DNA of 13,326 bases, taken from the NCBI GenBank assembly GCA_900556025.1, contig USNG01000039.1, forward strand, positions 1 to 13,326, written 5' to 3'. This DNA is from an uncultured Mycoplasmatota bacterium (lineage in GTDB: Bacteria; Bacillota_I; Bacilli_A; RF39; UBA660). The translations under genes and the position numbers were made by a program. This document shows positions 1-7,252 of the stretch, piece after piece (within the stretch, counting starts at the first letter, position 1; every line of letters begins with the position of its first letter). The notes beneath the pieces were generated by a model. The model had not been told where the DNA came from, did not search any database, and saw only the letters and a list, made by a program, of their open reading frames with translations.

Positions 1-22
1 GGATTTAATAAGATAACAAAAT

Positions 23-54
23 AAAAATTATAAGATTTATTTCTTATAATTTTT
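23..54. terminator. Hairpin terminator after rarA, possibly bidirectional
   Basis: Thirteen consecutive A/T-rich base pairs join positions 23-35 to 42-54 around a 6-base loop. The rarA stop codon (TAA, read on the minus strand) sits in the loop. Read on the plus strand the hairpin runs into six T (50-55); on the minus strand its 3' arm ends in five T. It could therefore serve rarA and a converging gene left of the window. The stem contains almost no G/C, so its strength is uncertain. Confidence 0.6.
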
Positions 55-1236
55 TATTGAGTTGTTAAATTTTGTCATTTCAGTTTCATATTTGTTATTT
101 CTTGGTGAATAGTATTTTCTACCAATTAAATTGTCTGGCATATATTGTTGGTCTACCCAATAATTAGGGTAATTGTGTGGGTATTTGTAATTAGGTGAAG
201 TTGTTTTTATGTGTTCTGGTATTCTTCCGACATTTCCAGCATTTATATCATTTATAGCAGACATTATTGCTGAATCTGCTGAATTGCTTTTTGGACTTAG
301 TGCCATATCTATTATTGCAACGCTTAATGGTTTTACTAATTCTGGATAACCAATTCTTTCACTTGCTTCTATAGCTGCAACTACTTTTGGTCCAATACTT
401 GGATTTGCAAGGCCTATGTCTTCATATGCAGTTACTAGCATTCTTCTATAAATTGAATCATAATCTCCACTAACTATAAGTCTTCCTAAATAGTGAAGGG
501 CTGCATCTACGTCACTTCCTCTAATGCTTTTTTGAAATGCTGATAGCATATCATAGTGACCATCTTCATTTTTATCTGTAAAGAATGATGGTGTGTTATT
601 TGTTTTCTTTATATTTTCTATTGTGACTTCTTTATTGTAACCATAATAAGTAAATTCTACTAGATTATAAGCATATCTTATATCACCATCTGATAGAGTA
701 GCTATATACTTTATAGTTTTATTGTCCATTATTATATCTGGCAATACTTCTTTTACTCGTTTTAAACCTTTTTCTACATCTTTCTCTGTAAGTGAATGTA
801 ATTCTAATAATTGACATCTACTTCTTATAGCTGGATTAATTGAATGATATGGATTAGAATTTGTAAGACCTATTAAAGTTATTAAACCACTTTCAATGTA
901 AGAGAGTAGTATATCCTGTTTATCTTTATTCATTCTGTGAATTTCATCCACTATTAATATAATACCTTTATAAAGCTTTGCTTCTTCAATAACAACTTCA
1001 AAATCTTTTTTTGAATTAATAGTAGCGTTAAGAACTCTATATCTTTGATTAAATTCGTTCATCAAAGCAAGTGCTATAGTTGTTTTACCAATACCACTTT
1101 TGCCATATAAAATTATATTAAATAACTTTTTTTCTTTTACTAAATTAGTTAATATTTTATTTTTACCAATTAAGTGTTCTTGACCTAAAACATCTTTAAG
1201 ATGAGTAGGCCTTAATTTATTCGTAAGTAGTTCCAT
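37..1236 (-). CDS. rarA: Replication-associated recombination protein RarA (MgsA/WRNIP1 family AAA+ ATPase)
   Basis: This is a cytoplasmic AAA+ ATPase of the clamp-loader-like RarA/MgsA family, which acts at stalled replication forks. Residues are numbered from the ATG at 1236. The Walker A motif GKSGIGKT is near 45-52 and the Walker B motif with DEIH near 97-100. A sensor-1 segment (GLTNSNPY) is followed by the arginine-finger region AIRSRCQ, and a sensor-2 motif GDIRYAYN lies near 184-191. The family C-terminal domain follows, with YDMLSAFQKSIRGSD and YEDIGLANP, and a typical C-terminal tail. The 399 residues are close to the usual length of slightly over 400. The frame extends to a GTG at 1245, but that GTG lies inside the Shine-Dalgarno site AAAGGTG, so the ATG at 1236 is the better start. 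It is transcribed divergently from xerD. Confidence 0.95.
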   Translation of the reverse strand: MELLTNKLRPTHLKDVLGQEHLIGKNKILTNLVKEKKLFNIILYGKSGIGKTTIALALMNEFNQRYRVLNATINSKKDFEVVIEEAKLYKGIILIVDEIHRMNKDKQDILLSYIESGLITLIGLTNSNPYHSINPAIRSRCQLLELHSLTEKDVEKGLKRVKEVLPDIIMDNKTIKYIATLSDGDIRYAYNLVEFTYYGYNKEVTIENIKKTNNTPSFFTDKNEDGHYDMLSAFQKSIRGSDVDAALHYLGRLIVSGDYDSIYRRMLVTAYEDIGLANPSIGPKVVAAIEASERIGYPELVKPLSVAIIDMALSPKSNSADSAIMSAINDINAGNVGRIPEHIKTTSPNYKYPHNYPNYWVDQQYMPDNLIGRKYYSPRNNKYETEMTKFNNSIKNYKK

Positions 1237-1242
1237 ATAAAT

Positions 1243-1249
1243 CACCTTT
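1243..1249 (-). promoter_or_regulatory. Ribosome binding site of rarA
   Basis: On the minus strand AAAGGTG lies 6 bases before the ATG at 1236. It swallows the alternative upstream GTG codon (1245-1243), which decides the start. Confidence 0.7.
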
Positions 1250-1281
1250 CATTATTTTATCAATAATAAATATAAAATTAA

Positions 1282-1308
1282 AGTATAAGTTTTTAAATAT
1301 TATGTAAA
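1282..1308 (-). promoter_or_regulatory. Possible rarA promoter
   Basis: On the minus strand TATACT (1287-1282) is preceded by TTTACA (1308-1303) with a 15-base gap, shorter than the ideal 17. It lies about 45 bases upstream of the rarA start. In DNA this AT-rich such matches arise easily, so support is modest. Confidence 0.35.
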
Positions 1309-1318
1309 CTTATGTAAA
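1301..1318. repeat. Tandem direct repeat TATGTAAA between divergent promoters
   Basis: Two exact copies of TATGTAAA start at 1301 and 1311, a 10-base step or roughly one helical turn. They lie just upstream of the xerD -35 element and overlap the possible rarA -35 element. A pair of same-face protein contact sites is a conceivable role. No known operator was recognised. Confidence 0.4.
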
Positions 1319-1319
1319 A

Positions 1320-1348
1320 ATGACTATAAATATCAAAAAAAATATAAT
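1320..1348 (+). promoter_or_regulatory. Promoter of xerD-deoB
   Basis: ATGACT (1320-1325, four of six matches to TTGACA) and a perfect TATAAT (1343-1348) are separated by 17 bases. A second TATAAT overlaps at 1348-1353. Transcription would begin around 1355-1360, only a few bases before the xerD ATG at 1362. Confidence 0.65.
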
Positions 1349-1361
1349 ATAATTGTCATGT

Positions 1362-2273
1362 ATGATAGATATAGAGAATAAAGAATTTGTTAATGACTTT
1401 AATAATTATTTATTAATTGATAAAAATTATTCTAGTAATACAGTTGAATCTTATATGAGAGATATAAGATACTTTTTAGAATATACTAATAAAGATATAA
1501 TAGATATTACTAAAAAAGATATTGATAATTATATATTGCATTTACTTCCAAATAAGAATGATAGTTCTATTAATAGAAGTATTGCTAGTATAAAAAGTTT
1601 TTTTAAATTTTTATCACTTTATAAAGGATTTGTTAATGTTAGCGAAGATGTTGAAAGCTTAAAAAGAAAGAAGAAACTTCCTAATTATTTATCTATCGAA
1701 GAGGTTGATAAATTATTAGATATAGAGATTAAAGATGCTTTTGATTATAGAAATAAAACTATGTTAGAAGTTTTATATGCGACTGGTCTTAGAGCTAGTG
1801 AACTTGTTAATTTAGATATAATAAATGTTGATTTAAAAAATATGGTTATTAATGTATATGGTAAAGGTAGTAAAGAAAGGATTGTTCCATTATCAAAGAT
1901 AGCTGTTAATTATTTAGATATGTATATTAGTAAATATAGACAACTGTTGTTTGTTAAAAATCAAAAGCCTACTGATTCGTTATTTTTAAATAATCATGGT
2001 CAGAGAATGACTAGACAAGGTTTATATAAAATAATTGGCCAGGTTGCTTTAAAACAAAATATTGATAAAGAAATAACTCCTCATGTTTTAAGACATAGTT
2101 TTGCTACTCATATGATAGAATGTGGAGCAGATATTAGAAGTGTACAAGAGTTACTTGGGCATGAAAATGTTGTTACTACTGAGATATATACTCATTTAGC
2201 CAATAATTTTATAAAAGATAATTATAATGAATATTTTAATAGGAGTAAGAAAGAAGGTAATGTTAATGTTTAA
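1362..2273 (+). CDS. xerD: Tyrosine site-specific recombinase XerD-like
   Basis: This is a XerC/XerD-family tyrosine recombinase, which resolves chromosome dimers at the dif site near the terminus. Residues are numbered from the ATG at 1362. An N-terminal SAM-like core-binding domain spans about 10-90. In the catalytic domain all six active-site residues are visible: R144 in TGLRASEL, K168 in YGKGSKERIVPL, H241 and R244 in HVLRHSFATH, H267 in LLGHENV, and the nucleophile Y276 in IYTHL. The 303 residues are normal for Xer proteins. XerD rather than XerC is inferred mainly from the downstream deoB, since B. subtilis ripX (xerD) precedes drm (deoB). An in-frame TTG at 1353 lies inside the -10 region and cannot be on the message. 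No Shine-Dalgarno precedes the ATG, which implies near-leaderless translation. The 3' end overlaps deoB by 8 bases. Confidence 0.92.
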   Translation: MIDIENKEFVNDFNNYLLIDKNYSSNTVESYMRDIRYFLEYTNKDIIDITKKDIDNYILHLLPNKNDSSINRSIASIKSFFKFLSLYKGFVNVSEDVESLKRKKKLPNYLSIEEVDKLLDIEIKDAFDYRNKTMLEVLYATGLRASELVNLDIINVDLKNMVINVYGKGSKERIVPLSKIAVNYLDMYISKYRQLLFVKNQKPTDSLFLNNHGQRMTRQGLYKIIGQVALKQNIDKEITPHVLRHSFATHMIECGADIRSVQELLGHENVVTTEIYTHLANNFIKDNYNEYFNRSKKEGNVNV

Positions 2274-3432
2274 AAGAATATTTTTAGTTGTTATGGATAG
2301 TGTTGGTATTGGTGAAGCAGATGATGCTAGTAAGTATGGTGACACTGGAGCTAATACTTTACTTCATACTATAGGTGACTCATATAATTTAGATGTTTTA
2401 GAAAAAATGGGTCTTACTGAATTAATTGGTAAACATGTAGAAGGTACTAGGGGTATTTATATGAAAGCTAAACCTATTAATTTAGCTAAAGATACTTTAA
2501 ATGGACATTATGAAATGATGGGGACAGTTAGCAAGACTCCTTATAAGACTTATCCTGATGGATTCCCTCTTGAATTAATTTCTAAAATTCAAAAAGTTAC
2601 TGGTAGAGATGTTATTGGTAATTGTGTTGCGAGTGGCACTGAAATTATTAAAGATTTAGGTGAAATGCAAATGAAGACTGGAGCACTTATTGTGTATACT
2701 TCAGCAGATTCTGTATTACAAATAGCTGCTCATGAAGATATTATTCCTGTAGAAGAATTATATGATATTTGTGAAAAGGTTAGAGAATTAACTAAAGGGG
2801 ACGAATATAAAATTGCTAGAATTATAGCTAGACCTTATATTGGAAAACCTGGTAACTTTACAAGAACTCCAAAAAGACATGATTATGCTTTAGATCCACC
2901 ACTAAATGTTATAGATTTACTTGAAAAGAATGGTATTCATACTACTGCTATTGGAAAGATTTCTGATATATTTAATGGTAAAGATATTACTACTGCTATT
3001 AAAACAAAAGATAATATTGATGGTATGATGAAACTTATTGATTTTGCTAAAGCTGATTTTGAAGGATTTGTATTTGGAAACTTAAATGATTTTGATATGT
3101 TATATGGTCATAGAAGAGATAGAGAAGGATATAAAAAAGCTTTAGAAGAATTTAATTATTATTTACCTATATTACTTAAAAATCTTAAGAAAAGTGATTT
3201 ATTAATTATTACAGCTGATCATGGTAATGATCCTACATTTAAAGGAACTGATCATACTCGTGAAAATGTTCCAGTACTTATGTATTCTCATTTATTTAAG
3301 AAAGGTGTTAGATTACCTGATAGAGATACATTTGCTGATATTGGAGCTACAATACTTGATAACTGGAATATTAAAAATGAACTCGGTATTGGAAAATCAA
3401 TATTTAAAGATTTAGAAAAGAATAATGAATAA
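2266..3432 (+). CDS. deoB: Phosphopentomutase DeoB
   Basis: This Mn-dependent alkaline-phosphatase-superfamily mutase interconverts (deoxy)ribose 1-phosphate and 5-phosphate, linking nucleoside salvage to the pentose phosphate pathway. It is cytoplasmic. The start motif MFKRIFLVVMDSVGIGEA carries metal ligand D11. AKDTLNGHYEMMG holds the phosphorylated threonine (T77). DFDMLYGH gives D277 and H282, ADHGND gives D318 and H319, and GTDHTRE gives H330. This complete set has the spacing expected of DeoB. The 388 residues match the family. The frame continues upstream to 2227, but the family start MFKRI and the spacing (AAGAAGG at 2251-2257, 8 bases before) favour the ATG at 2266. It overlaps the end of xerD by 8 bases, so the two are probably translationally coupled. 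Confidence 0.96.
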   Translation: MFKRIFLVVMDSVGIGEADDASKYGDTGANTLLHTIGDSYNLDVLEKMGLTELIGKHVEGTRGIYMKAKPINLAKDTLNGHYEMMGTVSKTPYKTYPDGFPLELISKIQKVTGRDVIGNCVASGTEIIKDLGEMQMKTGALIVYTSADSVLQIAAHEDIIPVEELYDICEKVRELTKGDEYKIARIIARPYIGKPGNFTRTPKRHDYALDPPLNVIDLLEKNGIHTTAIGKISDIFNGKDITTAIKTKDNIDGMMKLIDFAKADFEGFVFGNLNDFDMLYGHRRDREGYKKALEEFNYYLPILLKNLKKSDLLIITADHGNDPTFKGTDHTRENVPVLMYSHLFKKGVRLPDRDTFADIGATILDNWNIKNELGIGKSIFKDLEKNNE

Positions 3433-3456
3433 AGTGTGTTTTATACATACTTTTTT
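3431..3456 (+). terminator. Intrinsic terminator after deoB
   Basis: A 9-bp stem with one G-T pair (3431-3439 with 3445-3453) and a 5-base loop runs into six T (3451-3456). The stem begins in the deoB stop codon. It separates xerD-deoB from the next unit. Confidence 0.6.
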
Positions 3457-3461
3457 GTTTG

Positions 3462-3490
3462 TTGAATAATACTTATTTATTTGTTATACT
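3462..3490 (+). promoter_or_regulatory. Promoter of the membrane-protein / glycosidase pair
   Basis: TTGAAT (3462-3467) and TATACT (3485-3490) are separated by 17 bases. A TG one base before the -10 gives an extended -10 element (TGTTATACT). The predicted start near 3497 leaves a leader of about 17 bases with AGGTG (3501-3505) placed 8 bases before the ATG at 3514. The promoter overlaps the in-frame TTG at 3481, which excludes that codon as the start. Confidence 0.65.
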
Positions 3491-3513
3491 TTATAATAGC
3501 AGGTGTAGTAAAA

Positions 3514-4806
3514 ATGAATGGACGTAAAAAAATAAATAAAATAGAACTTTGTTTTGATATGGTAAGTATTATATTTTTAGTAAGTTGCTTAAGCTTTTTT
3601 GGATATAGAATGTTTTATTATAAAAATAAATTAGCTCCTAAAGATAGTAATAATAAAGAAGTAACTTTACTTACAAATGAAATTAAAAAAAATACTGTTA
3701 ATGACGGAGATGGACTATATAATATAGAAAATATATTTATTTTTAAAGGGAAAGATGTAAATAATTATATAGAATATTCTAATATGTTATTTAGAATTAT
3801 TAAAATAAATAAAGATAATACTATTGAAATGATAATGGATGATACTTTGAATTATTTATCTTATGATAAAGAAAATACTAATTATAAATCTTCTAATTTA
3901 AATAAATATTTAAATGATGTTTTTTATAATAATATTAAAAGTAATTTATTAATTAAAAGTCCTTATTGTAGTGATGATATTAGTGATATAAATAATATTA
4001 GTTGTAATGATATAGAAATTGATTATATAAAACTATTATCACTAAATGATTACTTAAATAGTAAAAATAATAATGGAAGTTATTTAGATAGTGAAGATGT
4101 TATATGGCTTAGTAATACTAATCAAAATAATGTTTGGGTTTTAAATAATGGGAATTTATCTTTAGTTAAACCTGAATTATTGTATCAAGTTAAACCTGTT
4201 ATTACTTTAAATAATCTAACTCGTTATATACGTGGAAATGGTAGTAAAGATGATCCATACAAAATAGAAAATAAAGACTTATATTTTGCTAGTTATGTTA
4301 AATTAGATAATGATTTATATAGAGTAAGTGAAGCAAATAATGAAATATTAAAATTACAATTAAATGATATATATAAGAATGGAAATATTAAATATAGTTT
4401 TTCTAATAAAAATAATATATTTAATATTAATGAAGGATTAGGACAATATTTAAATAATACTATTTATAATGAATTAAAATATAAAGATTTATTAGTTGAT
4501 TGTGATACTTATACTGGAGAATATAATTTTGATTATACAAACGTTACTAAAGAAATAGTTAAGAGTAAAATTGGAGTTAATAGTATAATTGAGCCTATAT
4601 TTGATAAAGAAAATAAGAATAATTATTATTTATCTACTCCTTATGATAAAGATCAAATATATATTTATAATAATAGTGTTTATAATGTTAAACCTAATAT
4701 AATAAGAAATATTAATTTTAATGTTTGTATAAATAAAAATAAAATTAGTGATGGAGATGGTTCATTAAATAATCCATATATTTTAGATAGTGGGGTGTCA
4801 AAGTGA
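3514..4806 (+). CDS. Unrecognised membrane-anchored protein with two internal repeats
   Basis: I do not recognise a named family. The 430-residue product starts with a basic segment (MNGRKKINK) and one hydrophobic stretch at about 14-36, without a clear cleavage site, so it is probably an N-in/C-out signal anchor. The rest is hydrophilic, extremely rich in Asn, Ile, Lys and Tyr, and presumably outside the cell. It appears to contain two diverged copies of one domain, about 81-252 and 257-424. Each has a beta-rich Y-x4-L-(F/Y)-R-(I/V) segment, then a (K/Q)YLN segment, then VKP, and each ends in G(N/D)GS followed by (D/N)PY. The style (WLSN, V-rich strands, KPVITL) recalls DUF6273-like extracellular domains, which is only an impression. 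Translation from ATG 3514 follows the promoter and AGGTG site; the frame itself runs to 3481. The stop overlaps the next gene by 4 bases. Confidence 0.8.
   Translation: MNGRKKINKIELCFDMVSIIFLVSCLSFFGYRMFYYKNKLAPKDSNNKEVTLLTNEIKKNTVNDGDGLYNIENIFIFKGKDVNNYIEYSNMLFRIIKINKDNTIEMIMDDTLNYLSYDKENTNYKSSNLNKYLNDVFYNNIKSNLLIKSPYCSDDISDINNISCNDIEIDYIKLLSLNDYLNSKNNNGSYLDSEDVIWLSNTNQNNVWVLNNGNLSLVKPELLYQVKPVITLNNLTRYIRGNGSKDDPYKIENKDLYFASYVKLDNDLYRVSEANNEILKLQLNDIYKNGNIKYSFSNKNNIFNINEGLGQYLNNTIYNELKYKDLLVDCDTYTGEYNFDYTNVTKEIVKSKIGVNSIIEPIFDKENKNNYYLSTPYDKDQIYIYNNSVYNVKPNIIRNINFNVCINKNKISDGDGSLNNPYILDSGVSK
3754..4785 (+). repeat. Two diverged protein-level repeats inside the 3514-4806 gene
   Basis: Residues 81-252 (3754-4269) and 257-424 (4282-4785) share an ordered series of landmarks. 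These are IEYSNMLFRII against VKLDNDLYRVS, NKYLNDVFYNN against GQYLNNTIYNE, VKPVITL against VKPNIIR, and GNGSKDDPYKI against GDGSLNNPYIL. The similarity is visible in protein, not in DNA, so the duplication is old. Confidence 0.55.
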
Positions 4807-5807
4807 GAAAGTTTACTATAATAATAGTTATATTAGATGTTATTGCTTTAGTTGGATTCTTCTTATTTTATGGGCCTGTTAGTGATATTAGAACTTGGTG
4901 GATTAATACTTCTATGAATACTATGTCTCATAAATATTTTGCATATATATTTTATAATGATAAAATGATAGAAAAAACTATGAATGAAAACTATTATGTA
5001 CCTCTTACTGATCAAGTTGATTTAGATAGTATTATTATTGATACTGAACCTAAATATACTTATGAAAATGAATATGACAAAGAGATATTAATAAGAGAAG
5101 AAGGAAATAATGATTATAAGCTTATAGAGACTAAAGTTGGTAATTATGATGCATTTTTAGTTGCTATATATGATCCTTCTAAAATACATGTTGTTACTAA
5201 AACTAAACTTGGGGCTGGGGCTTATGGTGAAAATATGGTTTCTATGTGTAAGAGAACTAAATCTAAAGTATGTATAAATGCTGGTAGATTTAAGCAAGAT
5301 TCTTATGGATTATCTTCTGATTATCCAGTTGGATATATTATTAAAGATAGTGAAATAATATGGGCTACTGATTCTAATAGAAAAGGTGAATTAATTGGAT
5401 TTAATAAAGATAATAAATTAGTTTTAACTAGAGCTACAGGAGTAGAAGCATTAGAAATGGGTATTAGAGATGCTGTTGAATTTGGACCATTTTTGATTAT
5501 TAATGGAGAAGCTATGAAAACGGTTGGTAATGGAAGAAGTGGTAATGCTCCTAGAGTAGCAATTGGGCAAAGAAAAGATGGGATAGTTTTATTTTTAGTT
5601 ACTAATACTAAATTTGTATATAGTGGACCTAATTATACTGAAATGATAGATGTTTTATTAAAATATGGTGCTTATAATGCAGCTAATTTAGATGGAGGAT
5701 CAAGTGCTACATTAGTAATTGAAAATAAACTTATAAATACACCTAGAGATAATAAAAAAGGAATTATTAATCCTAGAGGTACAGTATCAGGTTTTGCATT
5801 AAAATAG
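4803..5807 (+). CDS. Membrane-anchored phosphodiester glycosidase (NAGPA) domain protein
   Basis: The C-terminal two thirds (about 110-334) resemble the phosphodiester glycosidase / NAGPA domain (Pfam PF09992). That family includes the mammalian enzyme uncovering mannose 6-phosphate and many bacterial envelope or exopolysaccharide-associated proteins. Landmarks are CINAGRF (157-163), where the family usually has INGGFF, then APRVAIGQ (249-256), and NLDGGSSATLV (295-305), the most diagnostic motif. A hydrophobic segment at 5-23 without an obvious cleavage site suggests a membrane anchor with the domain outside. The 334-residue product starts at a GTG that forms a GTGA overlap with the upstream stop, with GGGGTG (4792-4797) 5 bases before it, so coupling is likely. 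The substrate is unknown; a glycan phosphodiester in the envelope is plausible. Confidence 0.85.
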   Translation: MRKFTIIIVILDVIALVGFFLFYGPVSDIRTWWINTSMNTMSHKYFAYIFYNDKMIEKTMNENYYVPLTDQVDLDSIIIDTEPKYTYENEYDKEILIREEGNNDYKLIETKVGNYDAFLVAIYDPSKIHVVTKTKLGAGAYGENMVSMCKRTKSKVCINAGRFKQDSYGLSSDYPVGYIIKDSEIIWATDSNRKGELIGFNKDNKLVLTRATGVEALEMGIRDAVEFGPFLIINGEAMKTVGNGRSGNAPRVAIGQRKDGIVLFLVTNTKFVYSGPNYTEMIDVLLKYGAYNAANLDGGSSATLVIENKLINTPRDNKKGIINPRGTVSGFALK

Positions 5808-5812
5808 TAATT

Positions 5813-5833
5813 AAGTCTCTTTTGAGACTTTTT
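5813..5833 (+). terminator. Intrinsic terminator after the glycosidase gene
   Basis: A perfect 7-bp stem, AAGTCTC (5813-5819) with GAGACTT (5824-5830), closes a TTTT loop and continues into T-rich sequence. It ends the two-gene unit, and its 3' side overlaps the next promoter region. Confidence 0.8.
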
Positions 5834-5844
5834 ATTATGATGTA

Positions 5845-5853
5845 TGATATAAT
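5845..5853 (+). promoter_or_regulatory. Extended -10 promoter of the rRNA methyltransferase gene
   Basis: TGATATAAT is a consensus extended -10 element. TTGAGA (5822-5827) resembles a -35 element but sits 20 bases away, or 15 bases from an overlapping TATGAT at 5843. Transcription would begin near 5860, followed by GGAG (5866-5869) 6 bases before the ATG at 5876. Confidence 0.6.
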
Positions 5854-5875
5854 TGATTTATTAGTGGAGAAAAGT

Positions 5876-7054
5876 ATGAAATTAAATGATGAATATGATG
5901 TAATTATAAATGATATAGATAATAATATGAATGGAATAACTAGAATAGATAATTTAGTTGTATTTGTTCCATGTGCTTTAAAAGATGAAGAAGTTACTAT
6001 AAGAATTATAGATATTAAAAAGAGATATGCAGTTGGAAGAATAATAAGATTTATTAAAAAAAGTAAATTTAGAAATAATAAAGTTTGTGATAAATATTTT
6101 GAATGTGGTGGATGTTCTTTTTTACATGCTTCATTTGATATAGAACTAGAAAATAAGAAAAAAGAGTTGTGTGAGTTATTTAATATTGATGATATTAATA
6201 TATTAACTAATAATGAATTTAATTATAGAAATAAAGCTACTTTTCATGTTATGAATGGTAAGATTGGTTATTATAGTGAGAATAGTCATGATTTAATTTG
6301 TTTTGATGAGTGTTTGTTAGTTGATGAAAGAATTAATAAAATATATAATTATTTAAAAGAATGTGATTTATATAATATTGAATCTGTTGTAGTTAGAGTT
6401 TCTAATAATGAGATTATGGTTGTATTTAAAGGAAATAGAGAGACTTTTAATGATAAAGGATTATTTGATCAAGTTAATTCTGTTTATTTAAATAATGAGC
6501 TTATTTATGGCAATCCTTATATAATTATGGATGTTAATGGTTTTAAATATAGTATATATCCTGATGCTTTTTTTCAAGTTAATACTGAAAATATGAAAAT
6601 AATGTATGACAAAGTAAGAGAGTATGCGTTAAGTGGTAATAATTTATTAGATTTATATTGTGGTACTGGAACTATTGGAATATATTTAAGTAAGAATTTT
6701 AATAGTGTTACTGGTGTAGAGATTAATTCTAGTTCTATAAAGAATGCTAATATTAATAAAAAACTAAATAATTTAAATAATATTAATTTTATATGTGGTG
6801 ATGCTAAAATAGTTTCTAAATGTAATTATGATGTTATTGTAGTAGATCCTCCTAGATGTGGACTTTCTAAAGATGTAATTAAGTATTTAAATAATTCTAA
6901 AGCTAAAAGAATAGTTTATGTATCATGTAATCCTAAAACATTAAAAAGAGATATAGAATTATTAATTAATTATAATCTTACTAAAATAGAAGGAATAAAT
7001 ATGTTTAATAAAACTAAACATGTAGAAACAGTTTGTGTTTTAGAAAGAAAGTAA
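5876..7054 (+). CDS. 23S rRNA (uracil-5-)-methyltransferase, TrmA/RlmD (RumA) family
   Basis: This enzyme transfers a methyl group from SAM to C5 of uracil, most likely in 23S rRNA; in Bacilli the RlmCD-type enzyme modifies both U747 and U1939. The 392 residues contain an N-terminal TRAM-like RNA-binding domain (about 1-60). The [4Fe-4S] cysteines are C71, C77 and C80 (CDKYFECGGC), with C146 in ECLLV as the likely fourth. FFQVN gives Q234. The SAM-binding motif is DLYCGTGTIG (259-268), followed by DPPR (324-327), the nucleophile C351 in SCNPKTL, and the general base E384 in HVETV. All catalytic features are intact. The frame extends back to 5822, but that stretch covers the terminator and promoter, so the ATG at 5876 is chosen. 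The exact target uracil(s) cannot be told from sequence alone. Confidence 0.93.
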   Translation: MKLNDEYDVIINDIDNNMNGITRIDNLVVFVPCALKDEEVTIRIIDIKKRYAVGRIIRFIKKSKFRNNKVCDKYFECGGCSFLHASFDIELENKKKELCELFNIDDINILTNNEFNYRNKATFHVMNGKIGYYSENSHDLICFDECLLVDERINKIYNYLKECDLYNIESVVVRVSNNEIMVVFKGNRETFNDKGLFDQVNSVYLNNELIYGNPYIIMDVNGFKYSIYPDAFFQVNTENMKIMYDKVREYALSGNNLLDLYCGTGTIGIYLSKNFNSVTGVEINSSSIKNANINKKLNNLNNINFICGDAKIVSKCNYDVIVVDPPRCGLSKDVIKYLNNSKAKRIVYVSCNPKTLKRDIELLINYNLTKIEGINMFNKTKHVETVCVLERK

Positions 7055-7080
7055 AACTTAGATCAGAAGTGTTATTATTG

Positions 7081-7252
7081 ATGGGAAAATTAAAAAATGA
7101 TGATATAATTAAAGAAAGAATATAATTTATATTTTGAAACTAGTGAAGGTATTAAAGAATTTTCTGTTAAATATTCTATATATAAAAAGTATTCAAAAGG
7201 AATGGAAGGAAATCTTACTTATAAAAGACATAGATTTGTAGATTTTGGGTGA
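7081..7252 (+). pseudogene. Start-less gene remnant, DUF2500-like C-terminus
   Basis: From 7109 to the TGA at 7250-7252 a frame of 47 codons stays open but has no usable start. Its translation (YNLYFETSEGIKEFSVK, then GMEGNLTYKRHRFVDFG) has the look of the C-terminal half of DUF2500 proteins: aromatic-x-TFE, EF-x-V, G-x-x-G-x-LTY, RF-x-x-F. Just upstream, ATG 7081 opens a 14-codon frame (MGKLKNDDIIKERI) ending at 7125. A single-base shift near 7111-7118 would join the two into a product of about 57 residues that still lacks the usual N-terminal membrane segment. A decayed gene is most likely; a sequencing slip in this A-rich stretch or a genuine short protein is possible. The DUF2500 match is from memory of the family pattern. 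Confidence 0.45.

Noticed and set aside
1..24. An open frame GFNKITK ending at a TAA at 22-24 could be the tail of a converging plus-strand gene.
   Set aside because: Only seven codons are visible, and the other plus frames also stop early. The bidirectional look of the hairpin at 23-54 is suggestive but not enough for a gene call.
1362..2273. The tyrosine recombinase as an integrase marking a mobile element.
   Set aside because: Normal Xer length, adjacency to deoB, and the absence of phage or conjugation genes or flanking att-like repeats fit chromosomal XerD.
3221..3415. A 64-codon plus-strand frame inside deoB.
   Set aside because: It lies out of frame within a strongly conserved part of DeoB containing the metal-binding ADHGND and TDH motifs, and has no ribosome site or recognisable product.
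7055..7076. A possible terminator after the methyltransferase (AACTT ... AAGTGTT).
   Set aside because: The pairing is only about five interrupted base pairs and no adequate T run follows.
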